A stretch of 64,000 nt of DNA. It comes from Gudongella oleilytica. Lineage in GTDB: Bacteria > Bacillota > Clostridia > Tissierellales > Tissierellaceae. The stretch covers positions 1,984,001 to 2,048,000 of the forward strand of contig NZ_CP035130.1 of assembly GCF_004101785.1 (NCBI RefSeq), read 5' to 3'. Positions 43,414-51,736 of the stretch are shown piece after piece. Position 1 is the stretch's first letter; each line of letters begins with the position of its first letter. Under the pieces are notes generated by a model. It saw only the letters and a list, made by a program, of their open reading frames with translations, ran no database searches and was not told the origin of the DNA. The translations under genes were made by a program, and so were the position numbers.

Positions 43414-44706
43414 ATGAAATTCGAATTTAAATTCCCAGATATAGGAGAAGGAATACACGAGGGTGTAATAACTAAATGGCTTGTGGAGGAGGGCTCTAAA
43501 ATAAAAGAGGGCGATTCTGTAGCTGAAGTCGAAACTGACAAGGTTACCACTGAAATACCCTCTCCAAGGACAGGCACTGTGCTCCAGCTGCTGGCAAAAA
43601 AGGGTGATACGATAAATGTGGGGCAGGTATTTGTAACTATAGATACTGATGCTGCCGGTGAGGAAGCAGTTTCCAATGGGGCACCCGAGGTAGTTGAGGA
43701 AGAGACTGCAGGAGTTGTAGGCGAGGTAATTGCCTCATCTGAGGTAATACCGTCAAGCACCGAAGGATTTGAGAAAAAAACTGAAGCGACATCAACTGAA
43801 AAAGTACTTGCTACTCCTGTTGCCAGAGCCTTGGCGAAGGATCTTCGAGTTGATATCAACAAGATAAAGGGAACCGGACCTAACGGCAGAGTCATGAAGG
43901 AGGATATCTACAACGCCTCCCAAAAAGAATCTGACAGAGTGCCTGAAGCGAAGACAAAGCCTGAGGAAAATATAATATCAAAGGCTGTACAGTCTGCCCC
44001 AGGTGAAAGGGTCGAAAGAATACCGTTGACAAGGATCAGGAAAACAATATCTGAAAAGATGACTCAATCGAGGTTTACAATACCTCATACCACTGCAATG
44101 GATGAGGTGGATATTTCAAAGCTGTATGATCTTAGAAAGAGGTATAAGGACTCCCTGAAGGACGAGGGTGTAAACCTGACTTATATGCCTTTCATTATTA
44201 AGGCTGCGATCGCAGCACTAAAGGAGCTTCCTGAATTCAATGCAAGCCTTGACATGGAAAAGGATGAGCTGATCCTTAAAAAATACTATGACATTGGAAT
44301 CGCTGCAGATACTGATAGAGGTCTTATGGTCCCTGTTATAAGGGAGGCTGACAGACTTTCTATCGTTCAGTTGGCCAAGGCTGTTGAGGATGTCAGCACA
44401 AGGGCAAAGAACAATACGATCGAGCTGGCTGAGCTTAAGGGCAGTACCTTTACAATAACTAACTACGGCTCTATTGGAGGTTACTTTGGCATACCGATCA
44501 TCAACTACCCTGAGTCCGGAGTGCTTGGTTTAGGAAGAGTAACTAAAAAGCCTATCGTGAGGGATGATGAGATAGTTGTCGCACATGTGCTGCCTTTGTC
44601 ACTTTCCTACGATCACAGAATAATCGATGGAGCTAGCGGAGCGAGGTTCCTGAATATAGTCAAGGAGCTTTTATCTGAGCCGGAGCTGCTGCTCCTTAAG
44701 TCATAG
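43414..44706 (+). CDS. pdhC: Dihydrolipoamide acyltransferase E2
   Basis: About 430 residues from the ATG at 43414 (AGGAGGTGCAGGAT upstream). One lipoyl domain sits at the N-terminus with the lipoylated lysine in ETDKVTTEIPSP near residue 43. An acidic linker follows, then a peripheral-subunit-binding domain (ATPVARALAKDLRVDINKI, then GRVMKEDI) and the catalytic domain with SYDHRIIDGA (HxxxDG) near the end. E2 forms the core of the dehydrogenase complex. The single lipoyl domain is usual in Gram-positive bacteria. Confidence 0.95.
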   Translation: MKFEFKFPDIGEGIHEGVITKWLVEEGSKIKEGDSVAEVETDKVTTEIPSPRTGTVLQLLAKKGDTINVGQVFVTIDTDAAGEEAVSNGAPEVVEEETAGVVGEVIASSEVIPSSTEGFEKKTEATSTEKVLATPVARALAKDLRVDINKIKGTGPNGRVMKEDIYNASQKESDRVPEAKTKPEENIISKAVQSAPGERVERIPLTRIRKTISEKMTQSRFTIPHTTAMDEVDISKLYDLRKRYKDSLKDEGVNLTYMPFIIKAAIAALKELPEFNASLDMEKDELILKKYYDIGIAADTDRGLMVPVIREADRLSIVQLAKAVEDVSTRAKNNTIELAELKGSTFTITNYGSIGGYFGIPIINYPESGVLGLGRVTKKPIVRDDEIVVAHVLPLSLSYDHRIIDGASGARFLNIVKELLSEPELLLLKS

Positions 44707-44722
44707 ATTGGGGCTGATTTTA

Positions 44723-46102
44723 ATGGAAAAATATGATATTGCCATATTAGGCGGCGGTCCTGGAGGGTATGTCTCTGCAATTAAGGCTGCACAGATGGGA
44801 GCAAAGGTATTGCTGGTGGAAAGAGAAAGATTAGGTGGTTTGTGCCTTAACTGGGGTTGTATACCTACAAAGACTCTCCTCATATCTGCAAGGCATTACA
44901 GAGATCTGCTAAGGAGCAATGATTTCGGAATTTCAGGAGTCGATCTTTCCAATGCCAGGGTCGACTGGAAGCTCCTGATGGAAAGAAAAAGCAAGGTAGT
45001 AGATAAGCTGGTTTCAGGAATAGAGCTTCTGGTTAAAAAAAATAAGATCACCTTTATTAATGGTGAAGGAATGGTCCTTGATAACCACTCGATGGAGATA
45101 AACGGTGAAAAAATAAGCTTTGAAAACTTGATAATCGCAACAGGCGCATTGAGCAATGTCCCGGAAATTCCTGGCCTCTCAAAATCAATGGAGGATGGTC
45201 ATGCACTGGACAGCAGAGGTATCTTAAGCCTGCAGGAGATGCCTGAGGCGGTAACGATTCTTGGCGGAAACGTATACGCTGTTGAATTTGCTACGATATT
45301 CAATGCAATTGGAACCAAGGTGACTTTGATCCACAAGAATAAGTCGATTCTTCCGGGAGCTGACCATGAGCTTTCACAGCTGTTGGAAAGACAGCTTAAA
45401 AAAGACGGCGTTAAAATACTTGGTGAAAGTGATATCAGCAGAGTTGAAGGTCCTAAGGTCACTGTAAACAGGAAGGACAGGGAAGAGACGATAGTAGGTG
45501 ACAAGCTTATTGTATTCATGGGTATCCAACCCAATCTAAAAGGATTGGAAGCACTGGATCTAAAGATGAATGAAAGAGGCTTTATAAAAACAGATCCTAA
45601 GCTTAGAACAAGTATTGACAATATATATGCAGTCGGAGATGTAAATGGTACTCTTCCACTTGCTCATGTTGCATCTGCAGAGGGTATAGTTGCTGCCGAA
45701 ACGATAATGGGTGTGGAAAGCAGGATGAACTACAATATAATACCAAGAGTTGTCTACTCCTTCCCTGAGCTTGCCAGTGTTGGTATAACCGAAGAGGAAG
45801 CCAAGGATAAGGGTCTGGACTACAGTGTAGGAAAGTTCCCGCTTATGGCAAACGGGATGGCTATTGCAGAGGGTGAGACTAACGGCTTTGTCAAGATAAT
45901 CTCCGACAACAAATACGGTGAGGTCATCGGAGTCCACATGGCAGCAGCCACAGCATCAGATATGATTTCCAAAGCAGCAGCTGTTATGCAGCTTGAGGGT
46001 ACCGTTTATGACATAGCAAAGACCATACACCCTCATCCTACCTTTGCTGAAGCACTTATGGAAGCAGCCTTTGCAGTGATCGACAAACCTATACACGTAT
46101 AG
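44723..46102 (+). CDS. pdhD: Dihydrolipoamide dehydrogenase E3
   Basis: About 459 residues. FAD-binding GGGPGGYVSAIKAA, redox-active disulfide GGLCLNWGCIPTK, NAD-binding ILGGNVYAVEFA (Gly-Gly-Asn in place of the more common Gly-Gly-Gly), and the C-terminal His-Glu pair in IHPHPTFAEALMEA are all present. It lacks a lipoyl domain. The ATG at 44723 is chosen over a TTG at 44708. It re-oxidises the dihydrolipoyl groups of E2 and passes electrons to NAD. A hairpin terminator closes the operon. Confidence 0.95.
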   Translation: MEKYDIAILGGGPGGYVSAIKAAQMGAKVLLVERERLGGLCLNWGCIPTKTLLISARHYRDLLRSNDFGISGVDLSNARVDWKLLMERKSKVVDKLVSGIELLVKKNKITFINGEGMVLDNHSMEINGEKISFENLIIATGALSNVPEIPGLSKSMEDGHALDSRGILSLQEMPEAVTILGGNVYAVEFATIFNAIGTKVTLIHKNKSILPGADHELSQLLERQLKKDGVKILGESDISRVEGPKVTVNRKDREETIVGDKLIVFMGIQPNLKGLEALDLKMNERGFIKTDPKLRTSIDNIYAVGDVNGTLPLAHVASAEGIVAAETIMGVESRMNYNIIPRVVYSFPELASVGITEEEAKDKGLDYSVGKFPLMANGMAIAEGETNGFVKIISDNKYGEVIGVHMAAATASDMISKAAAVMQLEGTVYDIAKTIHPHPTFAEALMEAAFAVIDKPIHV

Positions 46103-46119
46103 AATACCTTACAAAAACC

Positions 46120-46147
46120 GATCCAGGGATATTGTTATCCCTGGATC
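46120..46147. terminator. Terminator after the pdh operon
   Basis: A perfect 12-bp stem GATCCAGGGATA with its complement and loop TTGT is followed by ATTACTTTT on the plus strand. It lies between the convergent pdhD and rsgA-like genes. Confidence 0.85.
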
Positions 46148-46154
46148 ATTACTT

Positions 46155-46904
46155 TTACTTACCATTCTTCTTAAAAGTCTTCTGCATCTTGCCAAAGCTT
46201 CGTTCCTTTGCCTTCCTTTGCTGTAAAAGGTTTTTGCTTTCCTTCGCTGCAGCAAATTCAGCTTCTTTTTTTAGCTTCAGGTAGCTGTTCCATCTATCCC
46301 TGGAAAGGTCGCCGGACTTAATTGCTTTTTGTACAGCGCAGCCCGGTTCTCCTAAGTGCTTGCAGTCTTTGAATCTGCATTCCACGGATAGCATTTCGAT
46401 ATCACTGAAGGCTGCACCAAGGCCTTCTGATACATCCCATAGCTCAAGCTCCCTCATCCCCGGCGTATCAATTATCATAGTTCCATCCTCAAAGATCAAA
46501 AGCTGTCTATGGGTGGTTGTGTGTCTTCCCTTGCTGTCATCTTCCCGCATCTCTTTCACCTTCATCAGTTCTTTTCCGGAAAGCGTATTTACTAGCGACG
46601 ACTTTCCAACACCAGATGAACCCAGTAGGACCAGGGTGGATCTGGGTTTAAATATTCTCTTATAGAATGTACTCCCCTTCAGATGAGCCAGCTTCTCCCC
46701 ATCAAGCCCAATGATCTTATATTTCTCCCTGCGAATCTCACTTACCCTGGCAATTGCCTTTTCTTCGCTTAATGCCTCATCGCTATCTGATTGTCTGGCA
46801 AAAAATCTCTCAAATCCGATATTTCCCAAATATTTATTATCTATTGTTTCCTCCCGTTCAGTATCAGTATAATCCCTCAAGTCGTTAAATTTATGACCTG
46901 TCAT
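46155..46904 (-). CDS. RsgA-type GTPase lacking its central region (in-frame internal deletion)
   Basis: The product has about 249 residues where RsgA normally has about 300-370. The N-terminal OB-fold start is present (NIGFERFFARQ; ARVSEIRREKYKIIGLDGEK), then LKGSTFYKR runs directly into FKPRSTLVLLGSSGVGKSS. Present are G1 (GSSGVGKSS), G2 (GRHTTTHRQ), G3 (DTPGMRE) and the C-terminal zinc-binding CRFKDCKHLGEPGC. In this circularly permuted GTPase the missing part contains the guanine-specifying G4 and G5 motifs and most of the OB fold. It is unlikely to work normally in 30S maturation unless another rsgA exists. The ATG at 46904 follows AAAGGGGA. Confidence 0.8.
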   Translation of the reverse strand: MTGHKFNDLRDYTDTEREETIDNKYLGNIGFERFFARQSDSDEALSEEKAIARVSEIRREKYKIIGLDGEKLAHLKGSTFYKRIFKPRSTLVLLGSSGVGKSSLVNTLSGKELMKVKEMREDDSKGRHTTTHRQLLIFEDGTMIIDTPGMRELELWDVSEGLGAAFSDIEMLSVECRFKDCKHLGEPGCAVQKAIKSGDLSRDRWNSYLKLKKEAEFAAAKESKNLLQQRKAKERSFGKMQKTFKKNGK

Positions 46905-46981
46905 ACGGCATTCCCCTTTATTATGTCTCAGGGCACAAAAATACCGCAAAACCTATCCTGATAAAAGGTGTTTGCGGACAC

Positions 46982-47007
46982 AAAAAACACGACCCTTCAG
47001 CCGTGTT
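46982..47007 (-). terminator. Intrinsic terminator of a vanished gene
   Basis: AACACG / CGTGTT stem (46986-46991 with 47002-47007) followed on the minus strand by TTTTTT. It directly follows the tiny remnant at 47012-47087 and precedes the rsgA-like gene. Confidence 0.75.
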
Positions 47008-47011
47008 GTGT

Positions 47012-47087
47012 TTACAGCATATCAAAGAAAGGTTGGATTTGCACCCTATTGAATTACTTCCTCCAATGCTGTTACAATCTCTCTCAT
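47012..47087 (-). pseudogene. Tiny gene remnant with ribosome site and terminator intact
   Basis: An ATG at 47087, ten nt after AGGGG, begins MREIVTALEEVIQ and stops at a TAG. A second frame contributes RVQIQPFFDML and a TAA at 47012, followed at once by a good terminator. This looks like the first ~12 and last ~12 codons of a gene whose middle was deleted. The parent family cannot be identified from so little. The 46905-47305 gap otherwise holds only AT-rich sequence and the promoter region of murE. A leader-peptide gene is an alternative. Confidence 0.4.
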
Positions 47088-47305
47088 AATTGAGCAGCCC
47101 CTTTCTCCAGCATATTATTACAAAGCCTTTATATGATCTTATTTTTATTATGTCAATTACTTAAATTTCTGAAAAATAGTATATATTCCATATAATTCCT
47201 TATAGATTCACTATTTATGTAACAATCACAGTTTCATCACAATTATAATGTAGAATATAACAAGGCTATTTTGGGGTATATGCACATTAAATGGAGGTGT
47301 TTAGT

Positions 47306-48775
47306 ATGAAGCTGCAAAATTTGATTAAAGGTTGCAACCAATCATTGCCAGATTCTTTCTCTCAAATTGAAATAGAAGGTATCTGTCATGACTCCAGAAA
47401 TTGCGGTAAAAATTATTTGTTTGTGGCAATAGAGGGATCAAAAAATGACGGCCATGAATTTATTGATGCAGCTATCGATAAAGGTGCGATAGCTGTTATA
47501 CACCAAAAATCGCTCAAAAACAATCATAACAATTTACCCTTTATCAAAGTTGAAGATACCAGAAGAGCCCTATCTGCGATTTCAAACACTTTCTATGGAA
47601 ATCCGTCTTCAAAATTGAGAGTCATTGGAGTAACGGGTACTAACGGAAAGACGAGCACTACATATTTTTTAAAGGATATACTCGAGAAAACCGGTAGGAA
47701 ATCGGGTGTAATTGGGACTCTTGGAGCTAAATTTATGGATCTGAGCATAGATTTGCATAATACAACTCCTGAATCGCTTGAGCTTCAGTTTATACTTAGA
47801 AAAATGGCTGATATGGGTGCCGAGTATGTAGTTATGGAGGTTTCCTCACATGGTATAGATATGGGTAGAGTCGATGATATAGAATTCAGGGGAGGCATAT
47901 TTACCAACCTGACTCAGGATCATCTGGATTATCATATTACAATGGAAGATTACTATAAAGTAAAAAAGAGATTTCTTGATAAACCGATGACATATAAAAT
48001 AATCAACCTTGAAGGTGGATATGGGCAAAGGATGTATTCAGAAATCAATAAAACTTCCTCCAAAATGATTGGCTTTGGAAGAGCCAATGGAGAAGTCATA
48101 ATTAGCAATATAAAACATAAAAATGGTTTAATCGAATTTAAGCTTTCATTTGATCAGAAGGAGTTTTCCTTTCAGACAGGCCTTATAGGGGATTTTAATA
48201 TTTATAATCTTACCGGCGCAATATTAGCTGGAATAGAGGAAGGTGTGGATATTTTAGAAATTGAGAAAGCAGTAAAATCGCTAAAAGGAGTTCCGGGCAG
48301 AATGGAGAAGGTGCCAGTCGATTCAAATTATAGTATTGTAATCGATTACGCACATACACCTGACGGCCTTGAGAATGTTCTTACGGCCTTGAAAGAAGGT
48401 TGTGAAGGTAGATTAATCACACTGTTTGGGTGTGGTGGCGACAGAGATAAAGGCAAAAGACCTATAATGGGAAAAATTGCCGGCCAGTTAAGCGATTACT
48501 GTATAGTTACCTCTGATAATCCCAGATGGGAGGATCCGGATTCAATAATTGACGACATTATTCCTGGAATCGATTCAACAGACGTCGAATACATTAGGAT
48601 CACAAACAGAAAGGATGCAATACAAAATGGAATCGATATGTTGATGGAAAATGATATTTTTCTTATTGCAGGTAAGGGACATGAAATCTGGCAGTCAATA
48701 AAGGGTGTCGACTACCCCTTTGATGAAAAAAAGATAGTATTAGATTATTTGGGAAAAGAGATACCAGACCATTAG
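47306..48775 (+). CDS. murE: UDP-N-acetylmuramyl-tripeptide synthetase (MurE family)
   Basis: About 489 residues from the ATG at 47306 (GGAGGTGTTTAGT upstream). The Mur-ligase ATP loop is GVTGTNGKTSTTYFL, and NTTPESLELQ, EVSSHGIDMGRV, TNLTQDHLDYH and IDYAHTPDGLENVL are family motifs. The amino-acid-selecting motif is DNPRWEDP; DNPR is the form seen in meso-diaminopimelate-adding enzymes. It is not in a division/cell-wall cluster and is visibly more A/T-rich than its neighbours, so it may be an extra or acquired copy. Its terminator overlaps its last codons. Confidence 0.9.
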   Translation: MKLQNLIKGCNQSLPDSFSQIEIEGICHDSRNCGKNYLFVAIEGSKNDGHEFIDAAIDKGAIAVIHQKSLKNNHNNLPFIKVEDTRRALSAISNTFYGNPSSKLRVIGVTGTNGKTSTTYFLKDILEKTGRKSGVIGTLGAKFMDLSIDLHNTTPESLELQFILRKMADMGAEYVVMEVSSHGIDMGRVDDIEFRGGIFTNLTQDHLDYHITMEDYYKVKKRFLDKPMTYKIINLEGGYGQRMYSEINKTSSKMIGFGRANGEVIISNIKHKNGLIEFKLSFDQKEFSFQTGLIGDFNIYNLTGAILAGIEEGVDILEIEKAVKSLKGVPGRMEKVPVDSNYSIVIDYAHTPDGLENVLTALKEGCEGRLITLFGCGGDRDKGKRPIMGKIAGQLSDYCIVTSDNPRWEDPDSIIDDIIPGIDSTDVEYIRITNRKDAIQNGIDMLMENDIFLIAGKGHEIWQSIKGVDYPFDEKKIVLDYLGKEIPDH

Positions 48776-48795
48776 ACCTGGTATCTCGCTTTTTG
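48758..48795 (+). terminator. Terminator overlapping the end of murE
   Basis: GAGATACCAG / CTGGTATCTC (48758-48767 with 48778-48787) followed by GCTTTTTGTTT. The 5' arm encodes the last residues of MurE. Confidence 0.85.
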
Positions 48796-48796
48796 T

Positions 48797-49372
48797 TTAT
48801 TTTGTGCCATATCTGAATGCAAATCCCTTTGATTGAGAATTCCCTCCAAACATATTTGATCCGCCTGTATTTCTTGCTTCGGACCTTTCAAATGCCTTCA
48901 GGTGACTTTCTGAAGCTCTCATAAGATTCTCAAATACTCTCCTTACGTCGTCTGGCAGTTCCTCTTCAAGAAAGCTTTTGTACATTTCAATATTTTTGAT
49001 TTCTGCTTCAACGCCAACAGAGAATATCTCTTCCAAAGAATCCGGGATTACGGTTCTTTCTTTCGCATCGTTTGACGGAATCTCATAGTCATATTCTTCA
49101 AACAACGGTAGCAAAGCTGATATATGTCTCCCTTCCGCCCTTATTACGTTAGAAAAAGGCCTGATCAAACCATATTCTTCAATTATGATCTCATATTCTG
49201 CCTGAGCTAAAAACTCATCTTCAATTGCATACTGCAGCATCTCCTCAAGGGTGTATTCCTGGTCAGCTTCTGCTCCAGCAGCACCAAAATCAGCCGGGCT
49301 TGCATGTGAGATACTAATACCGCTTATAGCAATTATTAAGGCTAATCCCGAAGAAAACAACATTTTTCTCAT
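48797..49372 (-). CDS. Exported DUF2202 ferritin-like protein
   Basis: About 191 residues from the ATG at 49372 (AAGGAG nine nt upstream). A signal peptide (FSSGLALIIAISGISISHA) is followed by a helical ferritin-like domain with DEFLAQAEYEIIIEEYG, RAEGRHISALL, GVEAEIKNIEMYKSFLEE and MRASESHLKAFE, the Glu/His ligands of a diiron site. The C-terminus is Gly/Asn/Ser-rich. DUF2202 proteins are exported and of unknown function; iron or oxidative stress roles are plausible. Confidence 0.88.
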   Translation of the reverse strand: MRKMLFSSGLALIIAISGISISHASPADFGAAGAEADQEYTLEEMLQYAIEDEFLAQAEYEIIIEEYGLIRPFSNVIRAEGRHISALLPLFEEYDYEIPSNDAKERTVIPDSLEEIFSVGVEAEIKNIEMYKSFLEEELPDDVRRVFENLMRASESHLKAFERSEARNTGGSNMFGGNSQSKGFAFRYGTK

Positions 49373-49461
49373 ATATAACATCTCCTTTTCTTGTTCTATA
49401 ATTTAATTGTAGTATGGAGTTGTGTTAGATATATGATTAATATGTTTTGAACTTAAGTTAT

Positions 49462-49598
49462 TTAGTTATCAGACGTTTCCTTAAGGAATAAGACCTGAGA
49501 GTAAATGAAAAAACCAATACCTATCCATATTAGCCCGAATGCTAAAGGTATGCTGATACCCCTATTACTATCCCCTGAATATATTCTTTTCTATCCAT
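49462..49598 (-). pseudogene. Membrane-protein remnant with internal deletion
   Basis: An ATG at 49598 with AGAAGG nine nt upstream begins MDRKEYIQG. In a different frame the same stretch continues into a membrane helix and C-terminus, ISIPLAFGLIWIGIGFFIY then SQVLFLKETSDN, with TAA at 49462. This fits the first ~10 and last ~35 codons of a small membrane protein joined out of frame. The parent family is not identifiable. Confidence 0.45.
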
Positions 49599-49681
49599 TA
49601 CGCGAAACCTTCTCTCATTATGATATTTATGATTATACAATAAAAACTATAGAGTAAAAGATAAATTTCGTGAAGCTAAAC

Positions 49682-49714
49682 AAAAAAACACCCCTGGTCT
49701 AAGTAAACCAGGGG
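49682..49714 (-). terminator. Terminator after the DUF1801 gene
   Basis: CCCCTGGT / ACCAGGGG (49691-49698 with 49707-49714) with an 8-nt loop, followed on the minus strand by TGTTTTTTTG. Confidence 0.9.
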
Positions 49715-49727
49715 CTTGTGATATAAA

Positions 49728-50192
49728 TTACCTTTTTACTGATTTGACAGAGGCCTCATAAAGTTCAATATACTTCTTTGGTGTCAGCTTGGCTGATAAC
49801 ATTCCTATCAAATCCACCGGAACCTTTTTTGGATTTTTGAACCTTATACAGCTTTTCCCCATATCAAGCTTGGTTGTTGCAGCCTTGTCATACTCTTTCA
49901 TAAACCATCTTAAAAGCTCATCATCCATGTAAATGCCCATATGATAGACTGCAATGTGATTTTTCTGGGAGGCAATTGCCATAAACGGAAGAGGATCCTT
50001 GGGATTTACGTGGTATCCTGAAGGATAAATCGAGTGAGGTACATAATATGTTATCATCCCGTGTTCAGTGGTCTCTTCAAAGCCTTCAGGAAGATTATCC
50101 TTCACGGCATTCCTGATTTCTTTGATTATCTCTTTTCTATCCTCAGGCAGTGATTCAATATACTCTTCTGGTGAGGCTGCATGGACCATCAT
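49728..50192 (-). CDS. DUF1801 / YdhG-like protein
   Basis: 154 residues: SPEEYIESLPEDRKEII at the N-terminus, GMITYYVPHSIYPSGYH, AIASQKNHIAVYHMGIY and KSCIRFKNPKKVPVDLIG are typical of the DUF1801 fold found in B. subtilis YdhG-like proteins (related to frataxin-like YdhG/Fra). Its role is not established; iron handling has been proposed for relatives. It begins 3 nt after the VOC-protein stop, so the two are cotranscribed. Confidence 0.85.
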   Translation of the reverse strand: MMVHAASPEEYIESLPEDRKEIIKEIRNAVKDNLPEGFEETTEHGMITYYVPHSIYPSGYHVNPKDPLPFMAIASQKNHIAVYHMGIYMDDELLRWFMKEYDKAATTKLDMGKSCIRFKNPKKVPVDLIGMLSAKLTPKKYIELYEASVKSVKR

Positions 50193-50195
50193 CGT

Positions 50196-50609
50196 CTATT
50201 CCCCATGACTTAACTGCCAGCATACTCCAAACCTGTCTACTATGCTTGCATATGCCTTGCTCCAGAAGGTTTCCTGAAGCTCCATTTCAACCTTTCCGCC
50301 TTCCTTCAGCTCTTCATAGAGTCTTTTTATCTCATCCATGTCCTTATCCACAACTATCATCGACATATTGTTTCCCACTATAAACTCCATTCCAGGCCAA
50401 ATATCCGAAAACATCAGTCTCATGCCTTTAATGTCAAGAAAGGTATGCACTATGCGATCCTTTGCCTCCTCGGGTATTGGATACGCAGGATCTGAAGGTC
50501 CTTCGCCAAAGGTCATTATTTGTTGAGGATCAGCCCTGAAAACACTTCTGTAGTATTCAACTGCTTCCTTGCAATTACCGTCAAAATTAAGGTAAACACT
50601 TACAGACAT
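50196..50609 (-). CDS. VOC-superfamily protein (PhnB-like)
   Basis: 137 residues, a single glyoxalase/bleomycin-resistance-type domain of the PhnB/3-demethylubiquinone-like subgroup: VYLNFDGNCKEAVEYYRSVF at the N-terminus and WSKAYASIVDRFGVCWQL at the end. Usual metal-binding residues are partly absent, as is common in this subgroup, so catalytic function is uncertain. GGAGTGATAGA precedes the ATG. It is coupled to the DUF1801 gene. Confidence 0.87.
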   Translation of the reverse strand: MSVSVYLNFDGNCKEAVEYYRSVFRADPQQIMTFGEGPSDPAYPIPEEAKDRIVHTFLDIKGMRLMFSDIWPGMEFIVGNNMSMIVVDKDMDEIKRLYEELKEGGKVEMELQETFWSKAYASIVDRFGVCWQLSHGE

Positions 50610-50698
50610 TCTATCACTCCTTTAAATCTACTCGTATGTTGTTTAATACCCAAAATAAATAGAGGTAATTCTATATTTCAGCCAAGAAAATACACTCC

Positions 50699-51601
50699 CT
50701 AAATGGAAGTGTAAATCGAATTTTTCTTTTCTTTTGACCTGTACATTATGTAATCCACCTTAGATATGAGAGTATCGAGATCCTCAGTGGAGTTGTGGTC
50801 ATAGTAGGTTATGCCGGCACTGGAGGAAAGCTTTATTACTACGTCTCCTTTTTGAACCTCGATCTTAGCAATATTCTTTCTTATTCTCTCTGCAATATCG
50901 ATTGCTGAATCAAAATCAGTATCTGGGAGGCATATAAGAAATTCATCCCCTCCAAATCTTCCAAGAATATCGTAGGCTCTTAGGCTTTCTTTTATCGATC
51001 TTGCAAATGCCTTCAGTACCTGATCTCCTGTAATGTGCCCATAGGTGTCGTTTATTTCCTTGAAGGAATCGATATCCAATAGTATCAGGGAAAGAGGCTT
51101 GAATTCTCTTTTCGAGCGTTCCATTTCCTGGCCGAGTCTGTCTATGAGGGCTCTTCTGTTAAGCACTCCTGTCAGGTAATCTATATATGCAAGATCTTTG
51201 AGCTTATCATTTGCCTCCTTAAGTTTCCTCTCCAGTTTTTTTGATTCAGTGACATCTCTTATAATTATCGCCGTCCATGTTTCGTTGTTTTCATCGTTAA
51301 ATAACGAGGAAGTGATTTGTCCAATAAATTTGCTGCCGTCTTTTCTTATAAAAGTAAGTTCACCAGTGACAAACCCTTTCTCCAACCTTTCCCTGAGCAT
51401 TCGTTCCAAATTTGTATCCTCAGGATCTATAATCCCCGATCTGCCCTCTTTTTGAAAGTCCTCATCCGTTCTCTGAAACATCTCCCAAGCAGCATTATTT
51501 GCATGATGGATCCTGCCGTCCGGAGTGGTCAGAAGGATGGCATCCTTTGTATTGTCAAATATGAATCTATAATATTCTTCTTTGATATAGCAGGTCATCA
51601 A
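50699..51601 (-). CDS. Diguanylate cyclase with PAS sensor
   Basis: 300 residues. A PAS domain at about 5-125 (FIFDNTKDAILLTTPDGRIHH, split here at the motif) is followed by a GGDEF domain (about 135-297) with the intact active site RFGGDEFLICLP. The inhibitory RxxD site is not clearly present upstream (SLRAYDIL instead). There are no membrane helices or second signalling domain. It probably makes cyclic di-GMP in response to an intracellular signal. It is an isolated gene on the minus strand. Confidence 0.92.
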   Translation of the reverse strand: MMTCYIKEEYYRFIFDNTKDAILLTTPDGRIHHANNAAWEMFQRTDEDFQKEGRSGIIDPEDTNLERMLRERLEKGFVTGELTFIRKDGSKFIGQITSSLFNDENNETWTAIIIRDVTESKKLERKLKEANDKLKDLAYIDYLTGVLNRRALIDRLGQEMERSKREFKPLSLILLDIDSFKEINDTYGHITGDQVLKAFARSIKESLRAYDILGRFGGDEFLICLPDTDFDSAIDIAERIRKNIAKIEVQKGDVVIKLSSSAGITYYDHNSTEDLDTLISKVDYIMYRSKEKKNSIYTSI

Positions 51602-51736
51602 GATCCGCTCCCATACTGATGTTTATTATATACTACCATCGTATCTTCACTTTATAAAATGATAGCGCCAAATAATTTTATGCCTGTCATGACTTATGTC
51701 CAAAGAAACCGTAGGTGTCCATTCCTCCGGTTTAAT

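Noticed and set aside
43398-43895. A 165-codon open frame on the minus strand
   Set aside because: It is antisense to pdhC and Ser/Thr/Pro-rich, as expected from the reverse of an acidic linker.
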